From contig CAWFPL010000002.1 in the NCBI GenBank assembly GCA_963817785.1, positions 744,001 to 808,000 on the forward strand: DNA of 64,000 bases. The letters are read 5' to 3'. The stretch comes from JAKALD01 sp963817785 (lineage in GTDB: Bacteria > Pseudomonadota > Gammaproteobacteria > Burkholderiales > SG8-39). Both the position numbers and the translations under genes were made by a program. A model generated the notes under the pieces. The model ran no database searches and was not told the DNA's origin. It saw only the letters and a list, made by a program, of their open reading frames with translations. Numbering within the stretch: the first letter of the stretch is position 1; each line of letters begins with the position of its first letter. Positions 24,966 through 33,127 of the stretch are shown here, piece by piece.

Positions 24966-25988
24966 TCAGGCTACGAATCGCGCGGCAGGCATTGCGGCCT
25001 CCACGCGCCTGCCGCTGCGCGCGTCGAACAGGTGCTGCGCGCCCGGGCTCCAGGACAGCCGGAGCGGAGCGCCCGGCTGCAGCCGGGCGCCGCCCGCGAC
25101 GCGCGCGTTGATCAACTCCTCGCCGACCCGGCAGGTCACGATGCTGTCGGCGCCGAGGTACTCGCTGCTTTGCACGCTCGCCGCCAGGCCCTCCGCGCCG
25201 ATGCGCACGTCCTCGGGCCGCACGCCGAGCAGCAGCCCTTCGCCGGCGAGCGCGGGCAGGGCCACCACGTTCATCGGCGGCGTGCCGATGAAGCGCGCGG
25301 TGAACACGCTCGCCGGCCGGTCGTACAGCTCGGCGGGCGTTCCGTCCTGCTCCACGCGGCCGTCGCGCAGGAGGATGACCTGGTCGGCCATGCTCATCGC
25401 CTCGGTCTGGTCGTGGGTCACGTACACCATGGTGATGCCGAGCTTCCGCTGCAGCGCGCGGATCTCGCGTCGCATGTCGTGGCGCAGCTGCGCGTCAAGG
25501 TTGGACAGCGGCTCGTCCATCAGGCAGAGCGGGGTCTCGGCGATGATCGCGCGCCCGAGGGCGACGCGCTGCTGCTGCCCGCCCGAGAGCTGCGCGGGCC
25601 TGCGCGCGAGCAGTTGCTCCAGCCCGAGCAGCGCGGCGACGCGGGCGAGCCGCGCGGCGCGCTCGGCGGCCGCGACGCCCCTCACTTTCAGGCCGAAGAG
25701 GATGTTCTCGGCCACCGACAGGTGCGGGAACAGCGCGTAGGACTGAAACACCATCGCGAGGCGCCGCCTGGCCGGCGGCAGCGCGGTGACGTCGGAGTCG
25801 CCGATGAGCACGCGCCCGCTGGAGACCTGCTCCAGGCCGGCGATCAGGCGCAGCGTAGTCGACTTGCCGCAGCCCGACGGCCCGAGAAGCACGAGGAAGC
25901 GCCCCGCCGCGGCGTCGAAGGAGATGTCGTCCACGGCACGCACTGCACCCCACGCCTTGACCACGTTGCGCAGGCTGACCGCAGACAA
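24966..25988 (-). CDS. ABC transporter ATP-binding protein, UgpC-like
   Basis: This 340-residue ATPase of the MalK/UgpC group is the first gene of the operon. It has Walker A GPSGCGKSTT, Q-loop VFQSYALFPHLSVAENI, signature LSGGQQQRVALGRAI, Walker B LCLMDEPLSNLDA and H-loop VYVTHDQTEAMSMADQV. The C-terminal about 100 residues form the TOBE/OB regulatory domain (GVRPEDVRIGAEGL), as in MalK-type ATPases that energise several importers. It is followed by the binding protein after 20 bases. Confidence 0.9.
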   Translation of the reverse strand: MSAVSLRNVVKAWGAVRAVDDISFDAAAGRFLVLLGPSGCGKSTTLRLIAGLEQVSSGRVLIGDSDVTALPPARRRLAMVFQSYALFPHLSVAENILFGLKVRGVAAAERAARLARVAALLGLEQLLARRPAQLSGGQQQRVALGRAIIAETPLCLMDEPLSNLDAQLRHDMRREIRALQRKLGITMVYVTHDQTEAMSMADQVILLRDGRVEQDGTPAELYDRPASVFTARFIGTPPMNVVALPALAGEGLLLGVRPEDVRIGAEGLAASVQSSEYLGADSIVTCRVGEELINARVAGGARLQPGAPLRLSWSPGAQHLFDARSGRRVEAAMPAARFVA

Positions 25989-26048
25989 AGAGTCCTCCCC
26001 CGAGAGTACCGCCGCGAAATTGCGCCGATGCTATTGCCGAATTGTTGC

Positions 26049-26055
26049 GGCAACG
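26049..26055. promoter_or_regulatory. Candidate operator region upstream of the ABC importer operon
   Basis: In the 144-base gap before the ATPase gene, TTGCCG (26034-26039) and CGGCAA (26049-26054) form an inverted repeat, and GTTGC-G-GCAAC (26045-26055) a second, overlapping one. The local sequence is more AT-rich than its surroundings. These could bind a LacI- or GntR-type regulator; no regulator gene is adjacent, and the assignment is speculative. Confidence 0.25.
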
Positions 26056-26132
26056 TTAATGGAAATGGACCACCCGGTAAAGCGCCTGCGCCGATCCGCC
26101 GCGGCCGGCAGCGCGCTGCCGGCCCGGCCACC

Positions 26133-27092
26133 TCAGTTGATCACGAGATCCTTCGGGAAGGGTTCGACGTCAGCCCGCAGGGTGTCGGGCGGCGTGCGGC
26201 GCAGCATCTCGCTGTCAGCAGCCTGCGCGACCACCCTGGCGAAGCGCACGTTCTTCTGCATCTCCTCGAGGTACAGGTTCTGCCCGCCGAAATGCCTCTG
26301 CGCGTACTCGTACGCGCACGCCAGGTCGATGTCGAGGCGCTTGGTGGCATTGCGGTAGAAACCGGGTGTCTTGCGCACCAGGTCGTCGCCCGAGCGGAAC
26401 ACGACCTGCGCGCGGCCACCCGGCAGCTCGCGCCGCGCCAGTCCTCCGAGTACGAACTCGGGATACAAGCGGTCGCGGCACTTCTCCAGGTAACAGCGGT
26501 CCGACATCTGCGCGATGATGTCGGCGGTGCCGAGCATGTGGCCAAGGCGCCGCAGCAGAGGGTCCGCGACGCGCAGCGTGCCCGGCGCGCGCTCGTAGCC
26601 GGTGTAGTGCAGCAGCTCGGCCGCGGTCTCGGCGTAGCGGCCCATCCCGAGGCGCGTCAGGTAACGGCGCAGGAACCGGGCGCCACGCGACACGTGGACC
26701 AGGGTGTACTCGGCGCCGTAGCGATGCCGGCGATCGCCGCGACGGCGCAGATAGCCGAAGTCATGGAACAGCGCCGCGATCACCCCCAGCTGGAACACTT
26801 GCGGTCCCAGCGGCGAGGCGTCGACGCGGTCGCGCTCGTAGCCGTCCATCAGGCGCGCCATCGCGAGCGTCACATCGAGTACGTGCTGGATGTCGTGGTA
26901 CTGGGTGTCGCACGCGCAGTAGTCGGGATGATCGCCGTGGTAGAGCCGCACGATGTCGGCGAACGCGCGCTCGAGGGCGCGCCCGGCGACGCGGTCGTAG
27001 AGCTCGCGAAAAAGACCGGTCACCGCGGCGCGCACGGCGGGGAGGTCGGTCGTTCGGACCTTGTCGGTCACGTCATGATCGTTGCGACGCAT
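26133..27092 (-). CDS. HD-domain metal-dependent phosphohydrolase-like protein
   Basis: The product is 319 residues from the ATG at 27092 (MRRNDHDVTDKVRTTDL); an alternative upstream start gives a Gly/Pro-rich extension unlike the rest. HD-domain ligands are visible as YHDIQHVLDVTLAMARLM, AALFHDFGYLRRR and GTADIIAQMSDRCY. The C-terminal 100 residues have no recognised domain. Substrate unknown: HD domains include nucleotidases and cyclic-di-nucleotide enzymes, and no GGDEF or RelA-like part is present. Confidence 0.75.
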   Translation of the reverse strand: MRRNDHDVTDKVRTTDLPAVRAAVTGLFRELYDRVAGRALERAFADIVRLYHGDHPDYCACDTQYHDIQHVLDVTLAMARLMDGYERDRVDASPLGPQVFQLGVIAALFHDFGYLRRRGDRRHRYGAEYTLVHVSRGARFLRRYLTRLGMGRYAETAAELLHYTGYERAPGTLRVADPLLRRLGHMLGTADIIAQMSDRCYLEKCRDRLYPEFVLGGLARRELPGGRAQVVFRSGDDLVRKTPGFYRNATKRLDIDLACAYEYAQRHFGGQNLYLEEMQKNVRFARVVAQAADSEMLRRTPPDTLRADVEPFPKDLVIN

Positions 27093-27246
27093 ACTGGAAT
27101 GGGCGCCGGGAGCCGGCCCGCATTGTCCGCTGCCGTGCCTGGACATTCAACCCCTTGCGGTTTCCGCCAGGCCTTCAGTGCTCCCCTTTCGCGCACGGGT
27201 AAAGCGAGCTACGATGCTCCCCTAGCCGCCGCGCGGCGGGGAGGAC

Positions 27247-27474
27247 ATGGCGGTGAGCAACCAGCCGCTCACCGACGAGGAAAAAGCGCAGATGCAGGCG
27301 CGTGTCCAGGCGCTCGAGATGGAGCACGGGGATCTCGACGACGTGATCGTGCGCCTGTCGCAGGATCCGGCGCAGGACCAGGTGCAGCTGCGCCGGCTGA
27401 AAAAGCGCAAGCTCGTGCTGAAGGACCAGATCTCGCGGCTACGCGCCCGGCTGATTCCGGACATCATCGCCTGA
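27247..27474 (+). CDS. YdcH family (DUF465) small protein
   Basis: The protein has 75 residues. It shows the YdcH pattern: two helices forming a hairpin, with ALEMEHGDLDDVIVRL and LRRLKKRKLVLKDQISRLRA at the C-terminal helix. It is cytosolic and its function is unknown; homologues are small, charged, coiled-coil-like proteins often co-encoded with unrelated housekeeping genes. It lies 17 bases before dtd and is likely co-transcribed with it. Promoter elements upstream are not obvious. Confidence 0.88.
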   Translation: MAVSNQPLTDEEKAQMQARVQALEMEHGDLDDVIVRLSQDPAQDQVQLRRLKKRKLVLKDQISRLRARLIPDIIA

Positions 27475-27491
27475 GCGCCTGCCGCTGACCC

Positions 27492-27947
27492 GTGATCGCC
27501 CTAATTCAACGAGTGACGCGGGCGCGGGTGGAGGTCGACGGCGATGTCGTGGGCGCCATCGAGGCGGGAGTGCTGGCGCTGATCGGCGTCGAGCGCGGCG
27601 ACGCGGAGGCAGAAGCCGATCGGCTGGCCGAGCGCGTGCTCGATTATCGCATTTTCCCCGACGGCGAGGGCAGGATGAACCTGTCGCTCGTCGAGGCGGG
27701 CGGCGGGCTGCTGGCGGTGCCGCAGTTCACGCTGGTGGCCGACACGCACAAGGGCGCGCGGCCGAGCTTCTCCCGCGCCGCGCCTACGGAGCACGGCGAG
27801 CGGCTCTTCGACCGCTTCGTCGAACTTGCCCGGCAGCGCCACCGGCCGGTCGCCGCCGGGCGCTTCGGGGCCCACATGCAGGTGAGCCTGGTCAACGACG
27901 GGCCCGTGACTTTCTGGCTGCAGGTGGCTCCGCACGGCAGGTCCTGA
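27492..27947 (+). CDS. dtd: D-aminoacyl-tRNA deacylase
   Basis: The protein has 151 residues starting at GTG 27492 (MIALIQRVTRARVEVDGDVV), normal family length. The two catalytic motifs are AVPQFTLVADT (the (S/P)QFTL element near residue 78) and VNDGPVTFWLQ (the GPVT element near residue 138). The homodimer hydrolyses D-aminoacyl-tRNAs, and glycyl-tRNA-Ala, keeping D-amino acids out of protein synthesis. A possible functional link to the D-amino-acid enzyme at 4.7 kb is only thematic. Confidence 0.92.
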   Translation: MIALIQRVTRARVEVDGDVVGAIEAGVLALIGVERGDAEAEADRLAERVLDYRIFPDGEGRMNLSLVEAGGGLLAVPQFTLVADTHKGARPSFSRAAPTEHGERLFDRFVELARQRHRPVAAGRFGAHMQVSLVNDGPVTFWLQVAPHGRS

Positions 27948-28075
27948 AGGCGACGTGCGCGAGGATCCTGCTCCTCGGTGCGCACGGCATTGCATCCCCT
28001 GGCCCGCGGCGTTGGCGCCACCGGCTCAATCGGCGTAAGCTTCGGCGCGAAGCAACCCGCCTCGTCCCCCGCCGC

Positions 28076-29149
28076 ATGTTCGACCAGTTCGTCGGCACCA
28101 AGCCCGTCGAAGAGCGCCATCGCGTCGACCTCGAGCGGCTCGAGCAATACCTGGGCCGGCACATCCCGGACTTTCGCGGACCGCTGCACCTCGAGCAGTT
28201 CAAGGGCGGACAGTCCAATCCGACCTACCGCATCACCGCGGCCGATGGCCACCGCTTCGCGCTGCGGCGCAAACCCCCCGGCAAGCTGCTCCCCTCGGCA
28301 CACGCCGTGGAGCGCGAGTTCCGCGTCATCAAGGCCCTGCACGGCGTGGGCTTCCCCGTGGCGCGACCCTACGTGCTGTGCGAGGACGACGCAGTGATCG
28401 GCACCGCGTTCTACGTCATGGACTGCGTCGAGGGGCGCGTGCTGTGGGACCAGGCGCTGCCGGGCATGACCAGGGCCGAGCGCTTCGCGATCTGGGACGA
28501 GCTGAACCGCGTCATCGCGCTGCTGCACAGCATCGACTACAAGGCGCTCGGCCTGGAGGGCTTCGGCAAGGAGGGCAGCTACCTCGAGCGCCAGATCGCG
28601 CGCTGGACCAAGCAGTATCAGGCCTCCGAGACGCAGAAGATCGAGGCGATGGACAACCTCATCGACTGGCTGCCCGGGCACATCCCGCAGGGGGACGAGA
28701 CCACCATCGTGCACGGCGATTTCCGGCTCGACAACACGATCTTCCATCCCGCCGAGCCGCGCATCCTCGCGGTGCTCGACTGGGAGCTCTCGACGCTCGG
28801 GCATCCGCTCGCCGATTTCTCCTACCACTGCATGAGCTGGCACATCCCGCCGGGCAAGTTCCGCGGCATCGAGGGCCTGCCGCTCGAGGAGCTCGGCATT
28901 CCCCTGGAGCACCAGTACATCGAGACGTACTGCAGGAGGACCGGTCGCCAGGGCATCGACCCTTCGACCTGGGATTTCTACATGGCCTACAACCTGTTTC
29001 GCATCGCCGCCATCACCCAGGGGATCAAGAAGCGAGTGCTCGACGGAACCGCGGCCAGCGCTCACGCGGTGGAGGCCGGCAGCAAGGCGCCGCTGCTCGC
29101 CGAGCTGGGCTGGCAGCAGGTGGAGAAGATACTCAAACGGGCCGCATAG
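28076..29149 (+). CDS. Phosphotransferase family protein, ACAD10/11 N-domain type
   Basis: The product is 357 residues in the aminoglycoside-phosphotransferase/choline kinase fold. FKGGQSNPTYRI is the Gly-rich loop, HRFALRRKPPGKLL holds the ATP-site lysine, TTIVHGDFRLDNTIFH is the Brenner catalytic motif and VLDWELSTLGHPLAD the metal-binding DWE. This type is fused to acyl-CoA dehydrogenase in ACAD10/11 proteins, and here the acyl-CoA dehydrogenase gene follows after 10 bases. By analogy the pair would phosphorylate and process 4-hydroxyacyl-CoAs; that is family-based inference. Confidence 0.88.
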   Translation: MFDQFVGTKPVEERHRVDLERLEQYLGRHIPDFRGPLHLEQFKGGQSNPTYRITAADGHRFALRRKPPGKLLPSAHAVEREFRVIKALHGVGFPVARPYVLCEDDAVIGTAFYVMDCVEGRVLWDQALPGMTRAERFAIWDELNRVIALLHSIDYKALGLEGFGKEGSYLERQIARWTKQYQASETQKIEAMDNLIDWLPGHIPQGDETTIVHGDFRLDNTIFHPAEPRILAVLDWELSTLGHPLADFSYHCMSWHIPPGKFRGIEGLPLEELGIPLEHQYIETYCRRTGRQGIDPSTWDFYMAYNLFRIAAITQGIKKRVLDGTAASAHAVEAGSKAPLLAELGWQQVEKILKRAA

Positions 29150-29159
29150 GAGACCGACG

Positions 29160-30404
29160 ATGGATTTCGCATACTCGCCGAAGGTGCAGGAGCTGAGAAA
29201 GCGGCTGATCGCCTTCATGGAAGAGCACATCTACCCGAACGATCACCTCTGGTGGGAGCACGTGAGGAGCGACAAGCGCTGGGAGCCCGTGCCGCTCATC
29301 GAGCAGCTCAAGCCCAAGGCGCGCGCCGCCGGGCTGTGGAACCTGTTCCTGCCGCGCTCGCCGCGCGTGCCCGAGGGGCTGTCCAACCTCGAGTACGCCC
29401 CGCTGTGCGAGATCATGGGACGGGTGTCCTGGGCCCCGGAGGTGTTCAACTGCTCGGCGCCCGACACCGGCAACATGGAGACGATCGAGCGCTACGGCAG
29501 CGAAGAGCAGAAGAAGCAGTGGCTCGACCCGCTGCTCGAAGGCAGGATCCGCTCGGCGTTCCTGATGACCGAGCCCGACGTCGCCAGCTCGGACGCCACC
29601 AACATCCAGTGCCGCATCGCGCGCGCCGGCGACGAATACGTGATCAACGGCCGCAAGTGGTGGTCTTCCGGCGCGGGCGACCCGCGCTGCAAGGTGTACA
29701 TCCTGATGGGCAAGACCGATCCGGACAATTCCAGCCGCCACAAGCAGCAGTCGATGATCCTGGTGCCGGCGGACGCCACGGGCGTCAGGATCGTGCGCCC
29801 GCTGATGGTGTTCGGCTTCGACGACGCGCCCCACGGCCACATGGAGGTCGATCTGAAGGACGTGCGGGTGCCGGCGTCCAGCATCCTGCTCGGCGAAGGG
29901 CGCGGCTTCGAGATCGCGCAGGGACGCCTCGGGCCGGGGCGCATCCACCATTGCATGCGGCTCATCGGCCAGGCCGAAGCGGCGCTCGAGAAGATGTGCC
30001 GGCGCGCGTCGAGCCGGGTCGCCTTCGGCCGGCCGGTGGCCGATCAGGGGGTGACGCGCGAGAGGATCGCGCAGGCGCGCATCATGATCGACAGCGCCCG
30101 CCTGCTGGTGCTCAAGGCCGCGTACATGATGGACACCGTCGGCAACAAGGTGGCGAAGAAGGAGATCGCCATGATCAAGGTGTACGCGCCGAACGTCGCC
30201 TGCCAGGTGATCGACTGGGCGATGCAGGTGCACGGCGGCGGCGGCGTGTGCCAGGACTTCGGCTTGTCCTACGCCTACGCGCATGCCAGGACGCTGCGCT
30301 TCGCCGACGGCCCCGACGAGGTGCACCGCAACGCCGTCGCCAAGATGGAGCTCGGCGAGCAGACCTCGCTCGCCGAAGCGCTCACCGCCAAGAAGCGCGC
30401 CTGA
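29160..30404 (+). CDS. Acyl-CoA dehydrogenase family protein (ACAD10/11-like)
   Basis: The product is 414 residues. It has an N-terminal helical domain, AFLMTEPDVASSDATNIQ at the FAD-binding middle domain, WWSSGAGDPRCKVYILMG, and RVAFGRPVADQGVTRERIAQ near the C-terminal domain, followed by HGGGGVCQDFGLSYAYAHAR. It is typical of long- and very-long-chain or ACAD11-like dehydrogenases, and lies 10 bases downstream of the phosphotransferase gene. Role: FAD-dependent formation of an enoyl-CoA from acyl-CoA, with electrons passed to ETF. Confidence 0.88.
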   Translation: MDFAYSPKVQELRKRLIAFMEEHIYPNDHLWWEHVRSDKRWEPVPLIEQLKPKARAAGLWNLFLPRSPRVPEGLSNLEYAPLCEIMGRVSWAPEVFNCSAPDTGNMETIERYGSEEQKKQWLDPLLEGRIRSAFLMTEPDVASSDATNIQCRIARAGDEYVINGRKWWSSGAGDPRCKVYILMGKTDPDNSSRHKQQSMILVPADATGVRIVRPLMVFGFDDAPHGHMEVDLKDVRVPASSILLGEGRGFEIAQGRLGPGRIHHCMRLIGQAEAALEKMCRRASSRVAFGRPVADQGVTRERIAQARIMIDSARLLVLKAAYMMDTVGNKVAKKEIAMIKVYAPNVACQVIDWAMQVHGGGGVCQDFGLSYAYAHARTLRFADGPDEVHRNAVAKMELGEQTSLAEALTAKKRA

Positions 30405-30405
30405 G

Positions 30406-30420
30406 GCCGCCTCCGGCGGC
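30406..30420. terminator. Short GC hairpin after the acyl-CoA dehydrogenase gene
   Basis: GCCGCC-TCC-GGCGGC forms a perfect 6-bp stem with a 3-base loop, one base beyond the TGA stop, between convergent gene ends. There is no T run, so it would be a weak or factor-assisted terminator. Confidence 0.35.
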
Positions 30421-30448
30421 GACCGGATGCGAGGGCGGGGGGCCTTCG

Positions 30449-31654
30449 CTACACGCTCGAGAGCGCGGCGCGCAGCAGCGCAGCCGCGCGCTGCAGTTCG
30501 GCGTCGGAATTGAGAATGTCGGAGCCCAGGCGCAGCCGGTCGCCACGCGCGTCGACCGTGATCCCGCGGCGCCCGAGCTCGCGGGCGAGCGTCTCGGCCT
30601 GCGGGTGCGGCACCACGACGAACGCGCCGTGGTCGCGCCGCGCGCCCTGCGCTTCGATGTCGCGGGCGGCCAGCAGCTCGATCAGGCGCGTCTGCTGCGC
30701 GAGCGAGTACGCGCGCAGGCGCGCCACCCCGATTGCGAAGGTGAACTCCAGGCCGGCACGCGCCTGCGCGTAGCTGAACACGGGCGGCGTCGATTCGAGC
30801 CACGCGTCGCCGCCGGCTCCGAACTGCGGCGGCTCGGGCCGCAGGTGGGCGAACGGCTCGTGCTTCGCGAACCAGCCGATGTCGAGAGTGCCGAGTCCGC
30901 CCTTGAGCACGTCAGGATGCACGTACAGCCAGCTGGCGCCGGGGCCGCCGCGCAGGTACTTGTAGCTGCCGCCGACCGCGAAATCGACCTTGAGCGCGTG
31001 CAGGTCGAGCGGCACCACGCCGGCCGAGTGATAGACGTCGAGCAGCAGCCGGGCCCGGGCATCGTGCGCGTGGCGCGCGAGCGGCTCGATCGCCTCGATC
31101 AGCTGGGCGGTGCGGAACATGACGTGCGACAGCACCACCAGATCGACGCCGCGCACGACCCGTGCCGCGATGTCGTCGATGTGGAAGCGGCCGTCGGCGC
31201 GCGCCGGCACCACGTCGAGCGAGACGCGGCCGCGATCGCGGTAGGCGCGCAGGATGAAGTCGAGCGAGTCGAACTCGCCCTCGGTGGTGACGACGCGCAG
31301 CGGCTTGTCGTAAGCGTTGAGTACGGCGCGCAGCCCCTGGCCGGCGCTGTTCTTCGGTACGATGCTGTCGGGGCGCGCGGCCCCGACCAGGCGCGCGACG
31401 AGCGTGCGGAAGCGCTCGCGGTCCGCGAGCCACTGGCCCCAGGCACCGCCGAGCTCCGCGTACCAGGCGGCGACCGAGTCCCCGAGGTCCTGCGCGGTGC
31501 GATCGAGCGGCCGGCCGAGCGAGTGATTGGCGAGATAGACGTCGCGCTCCGAGCGCTGCAGCATGCGGGAGAACAGCGGCCAGACGTGGCGCTTCAGGGC
31601 GTCCTCCTCGAGCGGCCCGCGGCCGAGCGCGGCGATGGCCTCCTGGATGCTCAT
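30449..31654 (-). CDS. Kynureninase-like PLP enzyme (class V aminotransferase fold)
   Basis: This 401-residue protein starts at ATG 31654. DVYLANHSLGRPLDRTAQD is near residue 40, LDVYHSAGVVPLDLHAL provides the PLP-ring aspartate, and VGGSYKYLRGGPGASWLYV has the Schiff-base lysine at the kynureninase position. True kynureninase (KynU) releases anthranilate and alanine from kynurenine in tryptophan breakdown. Neither kynA nor kynB is nearby, so a related C-C or C-S lyase acting on another amino acid is possible. The start overlaps by ATGA a 28-codon frame upstream. Confidence 0.78.
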   Translation of the reverse strand: MSIQEAIAALGRGPLEEDALKRHVWPLFSRMLQRSERDVYLANHSLGRPLDRTAQDLGDSVAAWYAELGGAWGQWLADRERFRTLVARLVGAARPDSIVPKNSAGQGLRAVLNAYDKPLRVVTTEGEFDSLDFILRAYRDRGRVSLDVVPARADGRFHIDDIAARVVRGVDLVVLSHVMFRTAQLIEAIEPLARHAHDARARLLLDVYHSAGVVPLDLHALKVDFAVGGSYKYLRGGPGASWLYVHPDVLKGGLGTLDIGWFAKHEPFAHLRPEPPQFGAGGDAWLESTPPVFSYAQARAGLEFTFAIGVARLRAYSLAQQTRLIELLAARDIEAQGARRDHGAFVVVPHPQAETLARELGRRGITVDARGDRLRLGSDILNSDAELQRAAALLRAALSSV

Positions 31655-31737
31655 CGCGTGCCGAACTCGGCAGGCACGTCGATCAGCGCGAGGAGCTCGC
31701 GCAAAGCAGTGATGATCCCGGGGTCGGTGACGGTCAT
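31651..31737 (-). CDS. 28-codon upstream frame coupled to the kynureninase-like gene
   Basis: ATG 31737 opens a 28-residue frame, beginning MTVTDPGIITALRELLALID and ending with VPAEFGTR, whose TGA overlaps the ATG of the following gene. It has normal codon use and no tryptophan codons. It may be a translated coupling leader or a remnant of a longer N-terminus. The function is unknown. Confidence 0.3.
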   Translation of the reverse strand: MTVTDPGIITALRELLALIDVPAEFGTR

Positions 31738-31764
31738 GGCACAGGGCGGAAGTGGCCGGACCCT

Positions 31765-31770
31765 TATAAT
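31765..31770 (+). promoter_or_regulatory. Consensus -10 (TATAAT) of the GST gene
   Basis: A perfect TATAAT lies 28 bases before the GST ATG, in the gap between the divergent kynureninase-like and GST genes. No -35 box is clear. GGGAGAGG follows as part of the ribosome binding region. Confidence 0.5.
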
Positions 31771-31798
31771 GCGCCTTCGGGCCGGGAGAGGACAATTC

Positions 31799-32455
31799 AT
31801 GCTTAAGCTCTGCGGTTTTCACGTCAGCAACTACCACAACAAGGTCCGCGTCGCGCTGCTCGAGAAGGGCGTGGCGTTCGAGGAGGACGCGAACTGCCGG
31901 CCGTCGCAGAAGGACGAATGGCTCGCGCGCTCGCCGCTCGGCAAGGTGCCGATCCTGGAAGTGGATGGCGCCGGGCTCGCCGAGTCGCAGGTGATCTGCG
32001 AGTACCTCGAGGACGCCTATCCGCAGCACCCGCTCTATCCGCGCGATCCGCTCGCGCGCGCCAGGGTGCGGGAGCTGATCGTCGTGCTGGAGCTGCACCT
32101 CGAGCTGGTGGCCCGGCGCCTGTACCGGGAGGTGTTCTTCGGCGGCAAGGTGTCCGAGGAAGTCCGCCAGGAAGTCGAGCGCGACGTCGCCAAGGGCGTG
32201 CGCGGCCTCAAGAGACTGGCGCGCTTCGAGCCGTACCTCGCCGGCAAGGAGCTCACGCTCGCCGACTGCGCCGCGTTCGTGCACCTGCCGCTGGTGTCGC
32301 TCGCGACCAAGCTCGCGTTCGGGCGGGATGCGCTCGAGGACGTCGCCCAGGTGAAGCCCTACCTCAAGATGCTCGGCGAGCGCCCGGCGTTCGCGCGCGT
32401 CAACGAGGATCGCAAGGCGGCGCAGGCGGCAATGGCCGCGAGCGCCAGGAAGTAG
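31799..32455 (+). CDS. Glutathione S-transferase
   Basis: The protein has 218 residues. The thioredoxin-fold N-domain is MLKLCGFHVSNYHNKVRVAL, then LGKVPILEVDGAGLAESQVI with the cis-Pro and the glutathione-binding ES motif. The C-terminal helical domain includes KELTLADCAAFVHLPLVS, the conserved GST N-capping region. It conjugates or reduces electrophiles with glutathione in the cytoplasm. The catalytic Ser/Cys near the N-terminus could be C5 or S10, so the reaction class is uncertain. It lies upstream of marC on the same strand. Confidence 0.9.
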   Translation: MLKLCGFHVSNYHNKVRVALLEKGVAFEEDANCRPSQKDEWLARSPLGKVPILEVDGAGLAESQVICEYLEDAYPQHPLYPRDPLARARVRELIVVLELHLELVARRLYREVFFGGKVSEEVRQEVERDVAKGVRGLKRLARFEPYLAGKELTLADCAAFVHLPLVSLATKLAFGRDALEDVAQVKPYLKMLGERPAFARVNEDRKAAQAAMAASARK

Positions 32456-32468
32456 GCTGCGGGCGCGC

Positions 32469-33110
32469 ATGCGCGACCTCGAGCCGCTCGCCGACTACCT
32501 GCGTTTCATCGTCACGCTGACCGCGGTCCTCGACCCGTTCCTGGCGGTGCCGATCTACCTGGGCTTCGCCGCACGCCACAGCGAGCCCGAGCGGCTGGCG
32601 CTGGCGCATGTCGTGACGGTGACGGTGTTCGCGGTGCTCGCCGGGTCGGCGCTCTTCGGCGAGCCGCTGCTGCGGCTGCTCGGAGCGAGCCTGTCGGCGT
32701 TCCGCGTCGGCGGCGGGCTGGTGCTGCTGCTGATGGCGCTCGCGATGCTGACCGCGCAGGCGGGAGGGGTGCGCCAGTCGCCCGCCGAGGCCGAGGCGCT
32801 TGAATCGGGTGAGGCCTCCGGCGTGGTGCCGCTCGCGGTGCCGCTGCTCGCCGGGCCCGGCGCGATCGGCACCACCATCATCGCCGCGCAGGCGGGCGGA
32901 GTGGCGCATCGCGCCGCGGTGCTCGGCTGCATTGCCCTGGTGTGCGGCCTGCTGTGGGCAACGCTGCGGCTCGCACCGCGGATCGCGCCCAGGATGGGCA
33001 CCACCGGGCTCAATATCGCCACGCGCCTGCTCGGACTGCTGCTCAGCGCGATCGCGATCCAGACCATGGCCGAGGGCTTGCTCGGCCTGTTTCCCGGCCT
33101 GCGCGGGTAG
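32469..33110 (+). CDS. MarC family integral membrane protein
   Basis: The protein has 213 residues and six hydrophobic helices. The family signature is seen twice: FIVTLTAVLDPFLAVPIYLG in the first half and SGVVPLAVPLLAGPGAIGTT in the second. The inner-membrane family was once linked to multiple antibiotic resistance, but its transport function is not established. It follows the GST gene by 13 bases and converges with the SDR gene. Confidence 0.88.
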   Translation: MRDLEPLADYLRFIVTLTAVLDPFLAVPIYLGFAARHSEPERLALAHVVTVTVFAVLAGSALFGEPLLRLLGASLSAFRVGGGLVLLLMALAMLTAQAGGVRQSPAEAEALESGEASGVVPLAVPLLAGPGAIGTTIIAAQAGGVAHRAAVLGCIALVCGLLWATLRLAPRIAPRMGTTGLNIATRLLGLLLSAIAIQTMAEGLLGLFPGLRG

Positions 33111-33127
33111 TGGGACGCGGGGGCGCG

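Noticed and set aside
25108..25740. Plus-strand frame opposite the ABC ATPase gene
   Set aside because: Serine/arginine-rich shadow without homology; the ATPase motifs are on the minus strand.
31651..31737. Tryptophan-type attenuator in front of the kynureninase-like gene
   Set aside because: The leader frame has no tryptophan codons and no terminator/anti-terminator pair was seen.
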